Assembly: GCA_022606425.2 (NCBI GenBank)
Contig: JAHDVF020000937.1
Coordinates: 1,612,001 to 1,676,000 of the forward strand
Length of the DNA: 64,000 nt
From: Lepidostoma basale
Lineage: Eukaryota; Arthropoda; Insecta; Trichoptera; Lepidostomatidae
Reading direction: 5' to 3'
Both the position numbers and the translations under genes were made by a program. Under the pieces are notes generated by a model. That model saw only the letters and a program-made list of their open reading frames with translations. It ran no database searches and had not been told where the DNA came from. Below are positions 43,390-54,070 of the stretch, piece by piece. The number at the start of each line of letters is the position of its first letter. Within the stretch, counting starts at the first letter, position 1.

Positions 43390-43592
43390 ATTGTTTCTTG
43401 AACAATGATGTAAAACTCTATATTAAATAATTAATAAAAGTGAATACGTCTGTTTTCAAGAATTTTTATTATTTTTTATTCGAATGACATGTTTCTCCTT
43501 GTCGATTTCATTTGATAATGCCTTAGACAGGCAAAATATGCCATTCACATAAAATATAATAAAACAGAAAGACGATTTCATTCGTTTTAACT
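43390..43592. mobile_element. P1 palindromic copy
   Basis: GTTTCTTGAACAATGATGTA, CGTCTGTTTTCAAGAATTTT, GAATGACATGTTTCTCC, centre TTTCATTTGATAATGCCTTA, right arm ATATGCCATTCACATAAAAT. Confidence 0.65.
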
Positions 43593-44080
43593 AATATATT
43601 CACCATAACCGCACTGTTAACTGATATTATATAAAATTATGAACTAAAAATCATACATTCAAAAAATGTTTACATGTTGGTTTTCTGAATGGAGTATTTC
43701 TCGACGAAGACATTTCGTCAACTTGTAAAAAATACTATACATAAGTATGTTGTGAGTTTTAGCTATGTTTCGTCCTGTATGCTCCAGTATTATTTCGAGA
43801 AAGCTCAAGTTCAAAATATTTAACAAAAACGTTAAAAGTATAGTGCTGTACTTGGAAATCTACAACGGACGTCATTGAAAAACTTCAGGTGTTTATAAAT
43901 AGGTCGTCTTTTTGTTTTGTTCAATTATTGTAATTCACTTGTTACTAGTATATACTGTTAACTCTTCTAATCATTGGCCTTATTCTACTGTTTCTGTAAT
44001 CGCTGTTTGTTACCCCAAATAAATTAATAAAAATAAATAAATAAGTCCAATCATATAATAATTCGCTAAACGCTATGGAT
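43593..44080. other. AT-rich stretch, no gene seen
   Basis: No frame or repeat match recognised. Confidence 0.4.
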
Positions 44081-44290
44081 CGATCACACCCTGCATTGCT
44101 CAGAGCGCACTAGACTGGTTCGCTGGATCTAGACTGGTTCGTATCTGGAGAAGAACCCTGCAGGAAGAGGTTAAGGCGGCCTCTTGTGGAATGCATCAAG
44201 TTTAGCATCATAAGATAGTGTCGGGTGGAATAAGTTCTTTGAGACCCTATGCACCACGGAGGTGTGATAAAATAAGAAGAAGAAGAAGGA
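44081..44290 (+). mobile_element. Family E LINE 3' fragment
   Basis: GATCACACCCTGCATTGCTC, GCACTAGACTGGTTCG (duplicated), GAAGAACCCTGCAGGAAGAG and GAGACCCTATGCACCACGGA align with 43120-43320 after a deletion. Tail AAGAAGAAGAAGG. Confidence 0.75.
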
Positions 44291-45245
44291 AAGGATATGA
44301 GTATGTTTGAATGTGATATGTGTAAAATTAACTATAAAACACTATGAAAATAAATTTGTGAAATTAGGTATAGATATAAAAACTAAAAGGATTATAATTA
44401 AGATTAGATTTCTAAGAACCAACTATTATGTAAGAATCTAAAAATATTATTATACAATAATGCGTCTTGTTATGAATATAAATTGTGGTCTGAAAGGACC
44501 CGACCCGTGACATCCACATACTCGCATCTCTGGTCCCAGCGCTATCACTGACCTATAGGTAGCTGAACCTCCGACGTCTTGCAGCATATTACACAATATA
44601 AAGCATAGTTTCCTCGGAGCCGTGAGGGTGGTAAATAATCTGCTGCCATGAAATATGCACTACGTGGGTGTGCGGGAACAGGGGGCGGTGGGAGAGGGGG
44701 GCGATCCCCCCGAACCTCCCACCCTCCCCGGAGGAAGCAAAACGGAAAATGGCTACGCATATTTTAAATGGCGACTATTCTGCGGCGGTTTTATCATGCA
44801 AGTTAAATATGCATACGTGAAAATAAACGGGCAGCGAGAATAATCGAAAGTAAATAACTAGGTCAAACAAAAGAGATAGGGTTTTGGCGGAGAGAGTTAG
44901 CCCTGAGAAATAATAGGTCTCGTGTGAATTGTGCAAAAGATTTTTTGTTGTCAACACTTCTGGATCCAAAAACATTTCACGAAATCGCCTCAGAAGATAG
45001 CAACAAGATGTTCTGGAATTTATACACGTTGACGAAAGTAGAAAGGCAATAATAGAAAATATTTAAACGATTTTGTGATTTTAATTCTAATTTTGTCTAT
45101 GTATTAGATTTTCGTTTGGGTTAAACATTTTCATAATACAAGTTTTATGTTAATAATCCGATCAAATCAAAGCACTGGCTGGGATCTTAATAGCTACCGC
45201 CTAGAGACTAACTGGTGACAGGAGTGCAAGACGAAACATGTATGG
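44291..45245. other. Unique stretch with GC-rich block
   Basis: 44500-44780 is GC-rich (GGGGGCGGTGGGAGAGGGGG, with CCCCCCGAACCTCCC) and gives short frames on both strands that look compositional. The rest is AT-rich. Confidence 0.35.
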
Positions 45246-45440
45246 AATATATCTCATGAGGAATACGACTGAAGAAGGTGCTAATTCTTCCAGATACACG
45301 AGTTTATTTAAATAAACATGCTATGAAGATATTGTTTAGAGTGTGAGGACGATGTAGACGTTTATTTTTCTACAGAAAATGAAAATATATCTTAAACATG
45401 TCAAGGTCCCTTCTTCTCAGTCGTATTCCTATTGATTGAG
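45246..45440. repeat. Small foldback
   Basis: CTCATGAGGAATACGACTGAAGAAGG (45258) pairs imperfectly with CTTCTTCTCAGTCGTATTCC (45411). The core contains CGAAACATGTATGG and a second ACATGTCAAGG, like other P-type cores. Confidence 0.45.
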
Positions 45441-45449
45441 GGTCGTATT

Positions 45450-45860
45450 TATTGTTTCTTGAACAATGATGTAAAACTCCATATTAAATAATTAATACGA
45501 ATGAAAACGTCAGTTTTCTAGAAGTATTATTATATTTTATCTGAATGACATGTTTCGCCCTTCTAAAGCATTATCAAATGTGACGAAACTTCAACTCGTT
45601 GCAGTATATATACACTAGTAAATGGAGCAGAATATGGTAATTAACGAAAATTTATGTGACTTTATACATTTTCAACAAAGAATTATTTGGGTAGGTCCAG
45701 AAATATTGGAAAGTGTTTTTTGGAATTCGTTGATATACTGCAACGAGTTGAAGTTTCGTCACATTTGATAATGCCTTAGAAGGGCGAAACATGTCATTCC
45801 CATAAAATATATTAAAACTTCTAGAAAACTGACGTTTTCATTCGTATTAAATATTGAGGG
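45450..45860. mobile_element. Longest P1 palindrome, about 120-bp arms
   Basis: P1 arms on both sides continue without a break into a perfect 29-bp inner inverted repeat: TGACGAAACTTCAACTCGTT (45581-45609) against 45733-45761. The loop is 123 nt (45610-45732), non-coding and AT-rich. Other P1 copies are missing the inner arm and loop, so this is either the most complete member or a P1 with a second element at its exact centre. Confidence 0.8.
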
Positions 45861-46270
45861 ACGTGTCCATCCTGTAAACCATTGAACATGGCATCACATC
45901 TTGAAAACATCAATTTTGGACCTCTCCGATGTTCGCATAGTTCAATGCTCACAATCACAAAGGAATAGAGTGAAAAAATGGGTTTGAAAACATCTTAGTC
46001 GTGTGGAGATATTTTTGTCTTGCTATATCTTAGTGAGCTTCGTCATAGCAGATTTAGCCATTCGTGTTCTGCGTCGAATTATGTCGATTCGACGCAGAAC
46101 GACGAAGATGTCATTGATAACATATAAAATGGGCTTAAGTGAACGAGAAAAAAAGAAGACCCTGAATTGTGGAAGTGAACTAAAACTCTGAAGATGCAAG
46201 ACCGCCGTTTATATATTGGGACAAAATTATACTCATATTTTTATCCAAACGAATATTATTATTTAACTAA
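45861..46270. other. Unique stretch, no gene seen
   Basis: Contains a short palindrome, TTCTGCGTCGAAT (46068) against ATTCGACGCAGAA (46086). No gene. Confidence 0.4.
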
Positions 46271-46740
46271 CCAACTAACTATCACACGGTATCGTTGAAG
46301 GGGCAGGATTAGTAAATAAACCGCTTCATAGTTCTATCTTAAGATACTTTTCAAGATTTATATACTTTCATGCATCATAAAACGCACGCTCGTCCATTTT
46401 TTCGAGTTCGAACATGGCCATCTATTAGCAATTGAATCATTTGCTCCTACGTGTTTTCCTCGGCCTTCTTTGACTCGTCATTCAATTCACCCTATTTCTA
46501 CAAAACTTTTGGCCATTTTTTTCCTCATCCATTCATCCCAAATGTGCAAATCATTTAATCGGTTTAAAATTTTTATTAAAGACAAAAGTATTTGTCTTTT
46601 ATTACTTCCTTATTTCTTTGTTTGGTATTCTATCATATATCGTATACCGCCCATTTTTCTCAGTGATCTCATTTCTACACTTATTAATTTTACTTTCGCC
46701 ATACTTTTGCTAGTACAATGTTTCACTTCCATATGTAGTT
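46271..46740 (-). mobile_element. Old, diverged family A LINE
   Basis: The minus-strand order of family A is recognisable (tail CCAACTAACTATCACACGG, GRGKHVGANDSI-type, RKT-EDE, YDRIPNKEI-type, EAL) but stops and indels are frequent. Probably the oldest A copy here. Confidence 0.6.
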
Positions 46741-46744
46741 AAGT

Positions 46745-47354
46745 TTAAAAAATATATATTAAAAATAAGAATAAAAGCTTTTCTAACAGAATAGATGGAT
46801 CCCGTATACACTGAATTAACTTGTGAAAGCAAAATTCTTGTTTATTATTATTTATAAATTGAACTGAGTCCACGTATTTACGGCGCTGACTGTACGTAGT
46901 GTTATATCGCCAGAAGTTTTATTAAAGCATTTCCCATCCCTTAAATAAAATATTTCAAAATGACAGCCTTTTGGCTTTTCTTATAAAAGTGAAAGGCTGA
47001 TTTTAAATCGAATAGATTTCCATCCAAAGTGATTCCCCTAAACATATTAGCAAAAGAAAATGGAAGACTGAGATTTATTTCAAGGGAAATTCGGGCCAAC
47101 TTAAGGAGAGCAATATTTGTCAGGAATTCTTCCGTCTTGAAACATTCTGACGAGATATCTTGAGCGTCACCACCTACCCTCACTACTAAGGGCTGATCTC
47201 TTGTCATGAGCCTTTAATAATCCTTTCTTTTTAAATAATGAAAAAATATCTAAGACTCTAAGCGATACACAATGAAAAAAAACATTGAAAATGCTAACTT
47301 AACTTCAGAATTTTGTACGCAATATTTTATGAGTCATTTGATTTTCATATAAAA
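46745..47354. other. Unique stretch, unassigned open frame
   Basis: An 88-codon minus frame (46941-47207) begins MTRDQPLVVRVGGDAQDISS. No family recognised and no splice sites I trust. Could be a conserved non-coding block or chance. Confidence 0.25.
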
Positions 47355-47475
47355 AGCCTGATTATTTTTCATAATATTTGGACAACATGGTATTTTCCAA
47401 CTCTTTTTTAAACTTTTCGCAAGCGTGTTTCGGACCGTAGACGCCCTTCCCTAATATATACATTAAAATTTGACA
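47355..47475. repeat. P3 arm copy
   Basis: ATTTGGACAACATGGTATTTTC, TTTAAACTTTTCGCAAGCG and GTTTCGGACCGTAGACG follow the P3 arm. Confidence 0.45.
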
Positions 47476-47846
47476 AAGAGGTTAAGTAAAGGAGGTAGGG
47501 TAATAATTATTTAATTATAATTGTATGAGAATGGGAAAATTTCATAAATTGGACATGCAGTTAAGTTTATTTGGTTGTTTATAATATTCTTATTTTTTAG
47601 GTTATTTAATGTTTATTTATTAAAGTGTAAAATTATAACCATGTAATCTTTATAATACTTATGTCATTTTTCAATAAGGTGGTGAGCGAATTCCTAAAAG
47701 TTATTATTAGGGAGACATCTTTTGTACTTTTGATTATTTCATTAAAGTTTCGCGTTGTTTTAACTATATTAATAGAAGAAGAAAAAGATAAGAAAAAATA
47801 AGGTGTGAAATATTTGAATTCAACATATTTAAAATAATTTTTAAGT
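47476..47846. other. AT-rich stretch, no gene seen
   Basis: No repeat or coding signal before the LINE begins at about 47847. Confidence 0.4.
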
Positions 47847-48806
47847 GTTAAGCAGGGCTGCGTGATGTCTCCATGGTTGTTTAATCTGTATATGGACAAG
47901 TGTACGAAAGAACTCAAAGGAATAAATGCTGGTGCTAAGATGAGTGCTTTGTCTCTAAATTGTCTGCTTACCGCGGACGATGCCGTTTTCGTTGCGGATA
48001 GCGCGGACGAATTACAAATCTTGGCGTCCAGAATGTATGAGGTATGGAAGTCAAACGATTTAATGACGGATGCCGGAAAATCAAAGGTGTTAGTTTTTGA
48101 AAGGGAAGAGCCAATGACAGTTTGTAACATAAGTGTGAACAAAGAGAACTTGGAGCAGGTAAGTGAATTTGTGTATTTAGGTAGCATGTTCACAGCGGAT
48201 GGCCGAACGGATATTGACGTCAAAAGAAGGGTTGCTGCGGATCACAAAGGGAATGGAGCTTTAAAAATAGTTATTAGAAACAAGAATTTATCAATGAAAG
48301 TGAAAATGGTCGTTCACAATGGATTTCTGGTCCCAACCATTAAGTTTGGAAGCGAAGCATGGAACTGGCAGAAAGAGAATGAGAGCAGAATAAATGCGGT
48401 CGATATGAGGTCCCTTAGACGTATGTGTGGTATAATGATGTACGACAGAATTTCAAATGCTGATATTAAGAAAGGAGTGAAGAGCGGAAGAAGTTATTAT
48501 AAACAAAATTATGAAAGGATCGCTGCGTTGGTTCGGGCATATGGAGCGGAGTACGGAGATGAAGAAAGAATGGTTAAGAAAGTATACGTTAACGATGTAA
48601 ATGGAGTACGGAGTCGAGGTAGACCGAGGAAAACATGGCATGACCAAATTAATCAAATTTTAAAGGTTGGTCATGTAAGAAGTCGGAAGAATCGACGTGC
48701 GTGTATGACTCGTTATATGAATGTGGAGGGAGCTAGAAAGGTGTGTCAGGATAGAGTAGTGTGGCGGTCCATTATCTCTGTGCCTACCTCTGGGGAAACG
48801 GCGTGA
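47847..48806 (+). CDS. Family A LINE reverse transcriptase, longest open frame
   Basis: An open frame of about 320 codons to TGA at 48804. VKQGCVMSPWLFNLYMDK is RT motif B; LTADDAVFVADS is the catalytic box with Thr in place of the usual Tyr of YADD. Then ESEW-like LGSMFTADGRTDIDVKRRVA, AWNWQKENESRINAVDMRSL, MYDRISNADI. Relative to other copies, an extra T near 48465 shifts the frame, so the next 30-odd residues (KKGVKSGRSYYKQNYERI) are out-of-frame sequence. Small indels near 48555 restore it and the normal end follows: RSRGRPRKTWHDQINQILKV, MNVEGARKVCQDRVVW. Endonuclease and fingers are absent; the tail is short (TTTTGTTG). A remnant, not an active gene, despite the length. Confidence 0.85.
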   Translation, partial: VKQGCVMSPWLFNLYMDKCTKELKGINAGAKMSALSLNCLLTADDAVFVADSADELQILASRMYEVWKSNDLMTDAGKSKVLVFEREEPMTVCNISVNKENLEQVSEFVYLGSMFTADGRTDIDVKRRVAADHKGNGALKIVIRNKNLSMKVKMVVHNGFLVPTIKFGSEAWNWQKENESRINAVDMRSLRRMCGIMMYDRISNADIKKGVKSGRSYYKQNYERIAALVRAYGAEYGDEERMVKKVYVNDVNGVRSRGRPRKTWHDQINQILKVGHVRSRKNRRACMTRYMNVEGARKVCQDRVVWRSIISVPTSGETA

Positions 48807-48814
48807 TGTTTTGT

Positions 48815-49002
48815 TGTAATATAATTTTCTTAGTTCTAGTCATAATTGTTTTCTTAGAATAGTTTTATTGAAGATTTTTTTATTGATCTCATATTTAATC
48901 ATATATTAATAGTCCTTTTTACAATATTTTTTAAACTTATTTATACACAATATTTGTTTAACAAATGATTATTAAAAAAGTACATATGAACTAGAAAACA
49001 GT
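48815..49002. other. AT-rich stretch, no gene seen
   Basis: No feature recognised. Confidence 0.4.
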
Positions 49003-49270
49003 TTAAGGATTGAAGACGAAGATGTAAATTGTTTTTTTTTAACAGAATGTGGTGGTCGAGGCGTTTACAAGACTTATGCCCTGTCATTGGTTGGGTTAAG
49101 CGATCGCTTTATGTAATACAACATTCCCCATTCCGTCCTTATTACGACCACCACGTCAGACAAATTTTTGAAAGATGTATATATGCTAATATGTTGAGGA
49201 ACACTTTACATATTTTGGTTCAAACTACACTAGCGCCATCTATTAAGATAAGGTGTAAGCATTAAGCAGA
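49003..49270 (+). mobile_element. P4 repeat copy
   Basis: Starts TTAAGGATT, then GACGAAGATGTAAATTG, CCCTGTCATTGGTTGGGTTA, CATTCCCCATTCCGTCC, TATGTTGAGGAACACTTTAC and CTACACTAGCGCCATCTATT, ending GTAAGCATTAAGC. Module order and orientation agree with 51140 but not with 11655. Confidence 0.65.
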
Positions 49271-50039
49271 AGTCGGTTTTACTAGAACGTAATGATGAAT
49301 TATGTTGATCAAAATTTTATGACCATTTGTTAGTGTTTGACTTTTTAACAATTTAATATGTATCCAAAAAATAGTTTATCCACATAAAACATTTTTTTAG
49401 AATTAACGGTATAACATTAAACTCAAATTGTCCTGAGTCATAGAGAAAATTATCCCAGATATGCCTCTATTATTCCGGAATTGTCTCCCGATATCATATC
49501 GCGTCACCTACTTGTCTACGAGTCGCACGTTTCGTTTCCATTGATATAAATATTGATGATATTGTCAATTCGATTAACGATCCGCCCCGAGATCTGTATC
49601 GGGCCTCCCCCCGCGACCCCTGCACCGCCCCACTGCGGGTAAATCATAGAAAGTGTAAAGTAGAAGCAGTGACGTACTGTGAAATACTGTTCAACGTTTT
49701 TATGATACGTTTAAATCCTTCTTATAAAAGATAGCTTAAAAGACATTGACAGACATACGACCCTATGTCTGTCAATATTTACAAAGAAATGCATAAAAAC
49801 ATTACTAACTCAACAGATACCGATCTTTTGATTTGCTTAAGTAGTAATATCCATGTGTCCAAAAATATGGACGTTTCATTTACCACCATCACCATCTACT
49901 TCGAAATTAAAAACAAAAACCTTACAATCAGAATTATCCTATGTATTCGCATATCTACCAGAAATGGAAGTCTTCCGTTGTTTTAATAAGACGAAAGCCA
50001 TAACATGGATATTCATGAATGAATGAATGATACGTCTAT
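49271..50039. other. Unique stretch with GC-rich block
   Basis: 49490-49660 is unique and GC-rich (CGGGCCTCCCCCCGCGACCC). A 73-codon frame at 49765 has no features. Confidence 0.35.
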
Positions 50040-50152
50040 ATCCTTGAATTTTTATTTTATTTTGTATGAATGACATGTTTCACCTTGGTAAGGCATTATT
50101 AATTAGACATTTGAAGATACCAGAGCAATGTGAATCATGTCATTCCCATAGA
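50040..50152. repeat. P1 copy, decayed centre
   Basis: GTATGAATGACATGTTTCACC, TAAGGCATTATTAATTAGACATTTG and AATCATGTCATTCCCATAG. Confidence 0.55.
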
Positions 50153-50215
50153 ACGCTTGGCTCGAGCGATTCATGCGACTTGGGTTCGAGCCTGAACATG
50201 ACCGGATTCTTTCTT
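50153..50215 (+). repeat. Possible tRNA-like scrap
   Basis: GGGTTCGAGCCTGAACAT resembles a B box after GAACGCTTGGCTCGAGCG. No A box at the right distance, so only a weak SINE or tRNA-pseudogene suggestion. Confidence 0.2.
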
Positions 50216-51085
50216 TACACATAATAATGAGCTATTTTCTGCTCATATTGAAGATTGTAAAATAAATTCTAATATCATTGATTTAAATCCTTGGTGTTAG
50301 TCTTTATAAAAAGTAATAAATAAAAACATCAAACTAGAAATTTTAAAGAAATTATTTAATATGGTGTATTTATTTTTAAAAATACTCGAGCTTATTGTAA
50401 TGTGTAAAAACGATAATAAAAAAATTGGCCGTTTATCAAAAGTGCTAAAAATATACCATATATTATATTATACATATTATGTGGAAATATTTATCCCGCG
50501 CAAAATATTCACAAATTGTGCCGACACAGCAACGAAGAGAAACCAATATATATTCTATGATATAAGCAAAAGTCCCGCCGTAACACTAGCCTCGGACACG
50601 TCTTTGCGCATGGACGTCTCCGTGCACGCGTTCTCGCGAACAAACGTCCACAACCGTCTCTTCTTTCTTCTTGCTTAAAATTAAGTTAATTACGTTAACA
50701 TTGTGTCTGCATTTATAATATTGTATATTAAATACTAACGGCTACTATCCGCGACTTTCATTTTACCGCACAAACAAACATACACCATGAAAACTGATTT
50801 AGGATGCTCTTTTCAGTTTTGTACATTCAAAGGATTTGAACCATTTTCCAATCCTCGAGACAAGCTTATATTTGATATTCCGATATTGATTGTGTTCTGC
50901 GGAGAGCACGCTACTGGGGGAGGGCAGAGGCGGGCAGAAGGAGCGGTGCTATCGTGGCCCGAGTAGAGTACAGCGAGTGGCATTACGGATTTAGTGGGAG
51001 CCGCTGACGACTGATAGCGAAATTTCGGAAACTGCCATCAGATATGTTCGGTGGCCTGGTTTTTCAAACGATTACTTCACACCAA
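50216..51085. other. Unique region with two GC-rich islands
   Basis: 50570-50670 and 50890-51060 are GC-rich and unique. A 105-codon plus frame (50361-50678) has no signal peptide, domain or splice context I can support. Confidence 0.3.
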
Positions 51086-51094
51086 ATTTGAATT

Positions 51095-51560
51095 TATTAG
51101 AATTTTTTTCCCCTAGACAAATACTAGGTATTTGTCTGCAATTATTTGTATACATTCAAAATGTTGTATTAAAACTGGTCCAAGTTAAAAAGCATAAAAA
51201 TTGGAGAGCCATCTCCAGGCGTTGTTTAGCACTGTATGATAATTACATAGCCTTAATAAAGATTATCTGCTTAATGCTTACACCTTAATCTTAATAAATG
51301 GCGCTAGTGTAGATTGAAATTAAAAATGTGAAGTGTTTCTCAACATAGTAGCATATATACAACTTCCAAAAATGTTTCAGACGTGGTGTTCGTAAGAAGG
51401 CCGGAATGGAGAATGTTGTTAACATAAAGCGATCGCTTAACCCAAGCAATAAGTCATAAGGTCATAAGTCCTTTAAGCGCATCAACCACCATATTCTGTT
51501 TCCAGAAAACAATTTGCATCTTCGTCTCCATTGAGATACAATTAATCCTTAATTATTTTA
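51095..51560. mobile_element. P4 repeat copy
   Basis: AATACTAGGTATTTGTCTGC and TACATTCAAAATGTTG, then ACTGGTCCAAGTTAAAAAGC, CTCCAGGCGTTGTTTAGCAC, ATGGCGCTAGTGTAGATTG, GTTTCTCAACATAGTAGCAT, CATAAAGCGATCGCTTAACC, ending GAGATACAATTAATCCTTAA. Confidence 0.65.
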
Positions 51561-51599
51561 AATTGATTTAATCATAAAAAATAACACGATTACGAACAC

Positions 51600-51700
51600 T
51601 AACACAATGGCATTTACTGATGGAGAGAGATGGCCAGGGACAGAAGTCAGTGGAGGATCATTGTGGAGGAGGCCAAGTCCAACATTAAATAAACTTCACA
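51600..51700 (+). mobile_element. LINE 3' end scrap, family unclear
   Basis: GAGATGGCCAGGGACAGAAG, TGGAGGATCATTGTGGAGGAGGCC reads like the final MARDRSQWRIIVEEAKSN segment of an RTE-like ORF. Too short to place in A-G. Confidence 0.4.
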
Positions 51701-51934
51701 CCAAAGTTCTTAAACGACGTTCGGAGGCAAACTACCCTCTTAAACAAGTAGTTTACAAATCCATTAGGAATATTTTCTGAAAGCAAACATGGATGAAGTT
51801 ATTTTATCCACACAAAGTATTAACATTAATTAATATATGTATTTTTTTGCTTTGCTCAATTCGATTAGAAATCGAAAATATAATACAAAGGCATCGTACA
51901 CTTGAAAATTTTACTGAATATTAGCCAATAATAA

Positions 51935-52110
51935 AAAATAAATTATAATTTATGATATATTCCATTTTTCTTGGTCTTGTGTTTCGGCCGATTTCGGCAG
52001 CTCGCTGCCATCTACTGATCAGAAGATGGCAGTGAACTGCCGAAGCCCGGAGAAAAGTAAGAACAGATAAAATTAAACAAAATATATAATATAAAATATT
52101 TTTTATAATT
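51935..52110. mobile_element. P2-variant foldback
   Basis: Core CCGATTTCGGCAGCTCGCTG, CCATCTACTGATCAGAAGATGG (self-complementary) and CAGTGAACTGCCGAAGCCCGG, with AT-rich outer arms. Confidence 0.6.
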
Positions 52111-52185
52111 TTGATTATTTACGAGTACAATGAAGTTTCACAAAAATAAATTCAATATCAATATTATCAACATCGACAACCTTCG

Positions 52186-52440
52186 TGGCCGAGTGGTAAG
52201 TGAATTGACCGCCACCCCGAAGGTTTCGGGTTCGATTCCCGGCGAGGAGTGTGCGATTGTCACACTGTCTTTGTCTGGTGTAGAATTCAAGTAATAATAA
52301 AATGGCGATAGATTAGCTACCTATCACATGTCATGAGAATCACTATGATAGATATAATAACCTTTACATCGATTTGGCTCATGATGTCATGATGTAAAGA
52401 GCGATTCAACATAATAATAATAATAATAATAATAATTGGC
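52186..52440 (+). mobile_element. tRNA-derived SINE, tail type 1, (AAT)n
   Basis: CTTCGTGGCCGAGTGGTAAG (A box), GGGTTCGATTCCC (B box), body GATTGTCACACTGTCTTTG to CCTATCACATGTCATGAGAA, then TTTACATCGATTTGGCTC, TGATGTAAAGAGCGATTC and (ATA)n at 52415-52435. Closest to full length with 62465-62745. Confidence 0.85.
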
Positions 52441-53069
52441 ATCATCAATATTAGTTAGTTGTTGAAACTAATCATGTGACATGTATTTTTATAATAGTAT
52501 TAATTATAAATAATCAATTACATTCAAAGTTATTAAATAAGGTTACCTATCATTTGTGATGTACACTTAAATGCATAATTGAAGTGACTAAGAAGATTTA
52601 CACCTTTAAAAGTTATTAAGTTAAAAGTCACTATTTGTGCCTTCAAAATCATTCAAAATAAAATATCAACTCTTATAACTTTGCTGTGTGCAAAAACGAA
52701 GCTCCGATTGAAAAAAACGCCCCTGAGATATCTAAGGGATGATAAGTATATTCGTATGCAAGTTAACGAGGCGCCGTTCACGTACAACGTAGGTACTGTA
52801 CCCGTGTAAATGTATTACGTTAGCGGGTACCGCGGTACTCCCTCCAGGGTAGATGTTTACGTGGTAGGTAGCTCCTACTTCCGCAATAACGGCCGTATTG
52901 ATGGCTCACGTGACTGACGGCTGCTATATCCGATCGGTTAACCATTTCACATGTGTCCTTCGTGGTTGCTTACCCCCTTCGAGGGATGAAATGTACATGT
53001 CAACCGTGGAAAATATGGAATTAATCAAAACGAAAGCAATGCTAGTTGTAATATTATATAGAACACAAA
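52441..53069. other. Unique stretch with GC-richer block
   Basis: 52690-52990 is GC-richer and unique (GCGGGTACCGCGGTACTCCC, with the self-complementary GGTACCGCGGTAC). A 70-codon frame at 52898 is unassigned. Confidence 0.35.
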
Positions 53070-53071
53070 TA

Positions 53072-53422
53072 CGAAGTCTGTTAAAAAAGTATCGCGAATT
53101 TTGTATTTAAAAAAATATATTTATTTATTCATGAATATCTATTTGGTCCCCTTCAAAGTAATCCCGACCAGATATTACACATTTGTGCCTTACACTTTTT
53201 TTCCAATCCTCGAAGCACTTCAAAAAATCATTTTTTGTGACCTTGTTCAACTCCTTCTTCGATAAAGCAGCTATCAAAAATTAACTGAACATTCAAAATG
53301 GCTGAACTTGTCGACATAAGTGAGAGACATGAGTACCAACATAACACCACAAAAAAATCGAAAATCGAATATACGTAACCAGCGGAAATTCAAAATTCGC
53401 GATACTTTTTGAACATACCTCG
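53072..53422 (-). mobile_element. Internally deleted mariner (MITE-like)
   Basis: Imperfect inverted repeats of about 35 bp (core AAAAAGTATCGCGAATTTTG at both ends in opposite orientation) with TA on each side (53070-53071; 53423-53424). On the minus strand the interior keeps the last codons of a mariner transposase (NDFLKCFEDWKKS, CVISGRDYFEGDQIDI) and 5' leader sequence, joined across a large deletion. Different lineage from the 23487 mariner. Confidence 0.8.
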
Positions 53423-53439
53423 TAGAAATATATCCGGTA

Positions 53440-54070
53440 ATGCAAAGATGGCAGTACATAACAGAGTTCTAGTTCAAATCCTTATGTATGAAAGTGAAGC
53501 TTGGAGCTTAGATCGCGCAACGTTTTCCTCGATCTTCCTCTATTTCTTGTTCCGTTTACGTCGTTTATATTAACCTTTTTTATCATTATTTCTGTATACA
53601 TTCTTTCCATGTGTGCATACCATCTTCATTATTTTGTTCACAATACTTTCATTTGCACGGCTTTCACTTCTTTTGATTGCATTTAACACTCTATTACGTA
53701 TAGATTCACCACACACTAAGAGATCCTATTTCTACTGCATTTATTTTACTTTCATCCTTCATTTGCCAATTCTATGCTCATTTCAACACATAGGGGTCGG
53801 TACAAAAACACCTTTGTGCACTGCCCTCTTAGCCCTTTTGGATAGTCTTTTGTTTAAAATGACAATACATTGACTGAAAATGACAATAAGTGCACCATTT
53901 ACATTGTGCCCGTCCCAACCCTTCTTTCAATATCATTCGGCCTTCCTTTGTAAACATACAACCTAAATATATAAATTCATCCACTTGTTCCAGTAATTCG
54001 CCGTTTCCGCTAATTTATGTCATTTCCGCATAATTTTAAATAACTATCAACTTGTTCATTTTTTTAATTG
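53440..54070 (-). mobile_element. Family A LINE with short inverted piece
   Basis: 53447-53507 is plus-strand (MAVHNRVLVQILMYESEAWS). From 53512 to 54070 the minus strand carries the same family from DRARKNV through RMYTEIMIKKVNINDVNGTR-like, VLNAIKRSESR, LAMKDESKINAVEI, DERNDIERRVGTG and MSLANGELLEQVDEFIYLGC. Many breaks. The two orientations again suggest an inverted 5' part, though here the pieces overlap. Confidence 0.65.

Noticed and set aside
52186..52260. tRNA gene at the SINE head
   Set aside because: A and B boxes are good, but the same head is repeated on both strands with a shared non-tRNA body and AAT tail, and the acceptor stem is not convincing.
52410..52440. CRISPR-like or satellite array from the ATA repeat
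   Set aside because: It is the simple (AAT)n tail of the SINE. No CRISPR arrays, operons, riboswitches or bacterial signals were seen anywhere; the window is eukaryotic.
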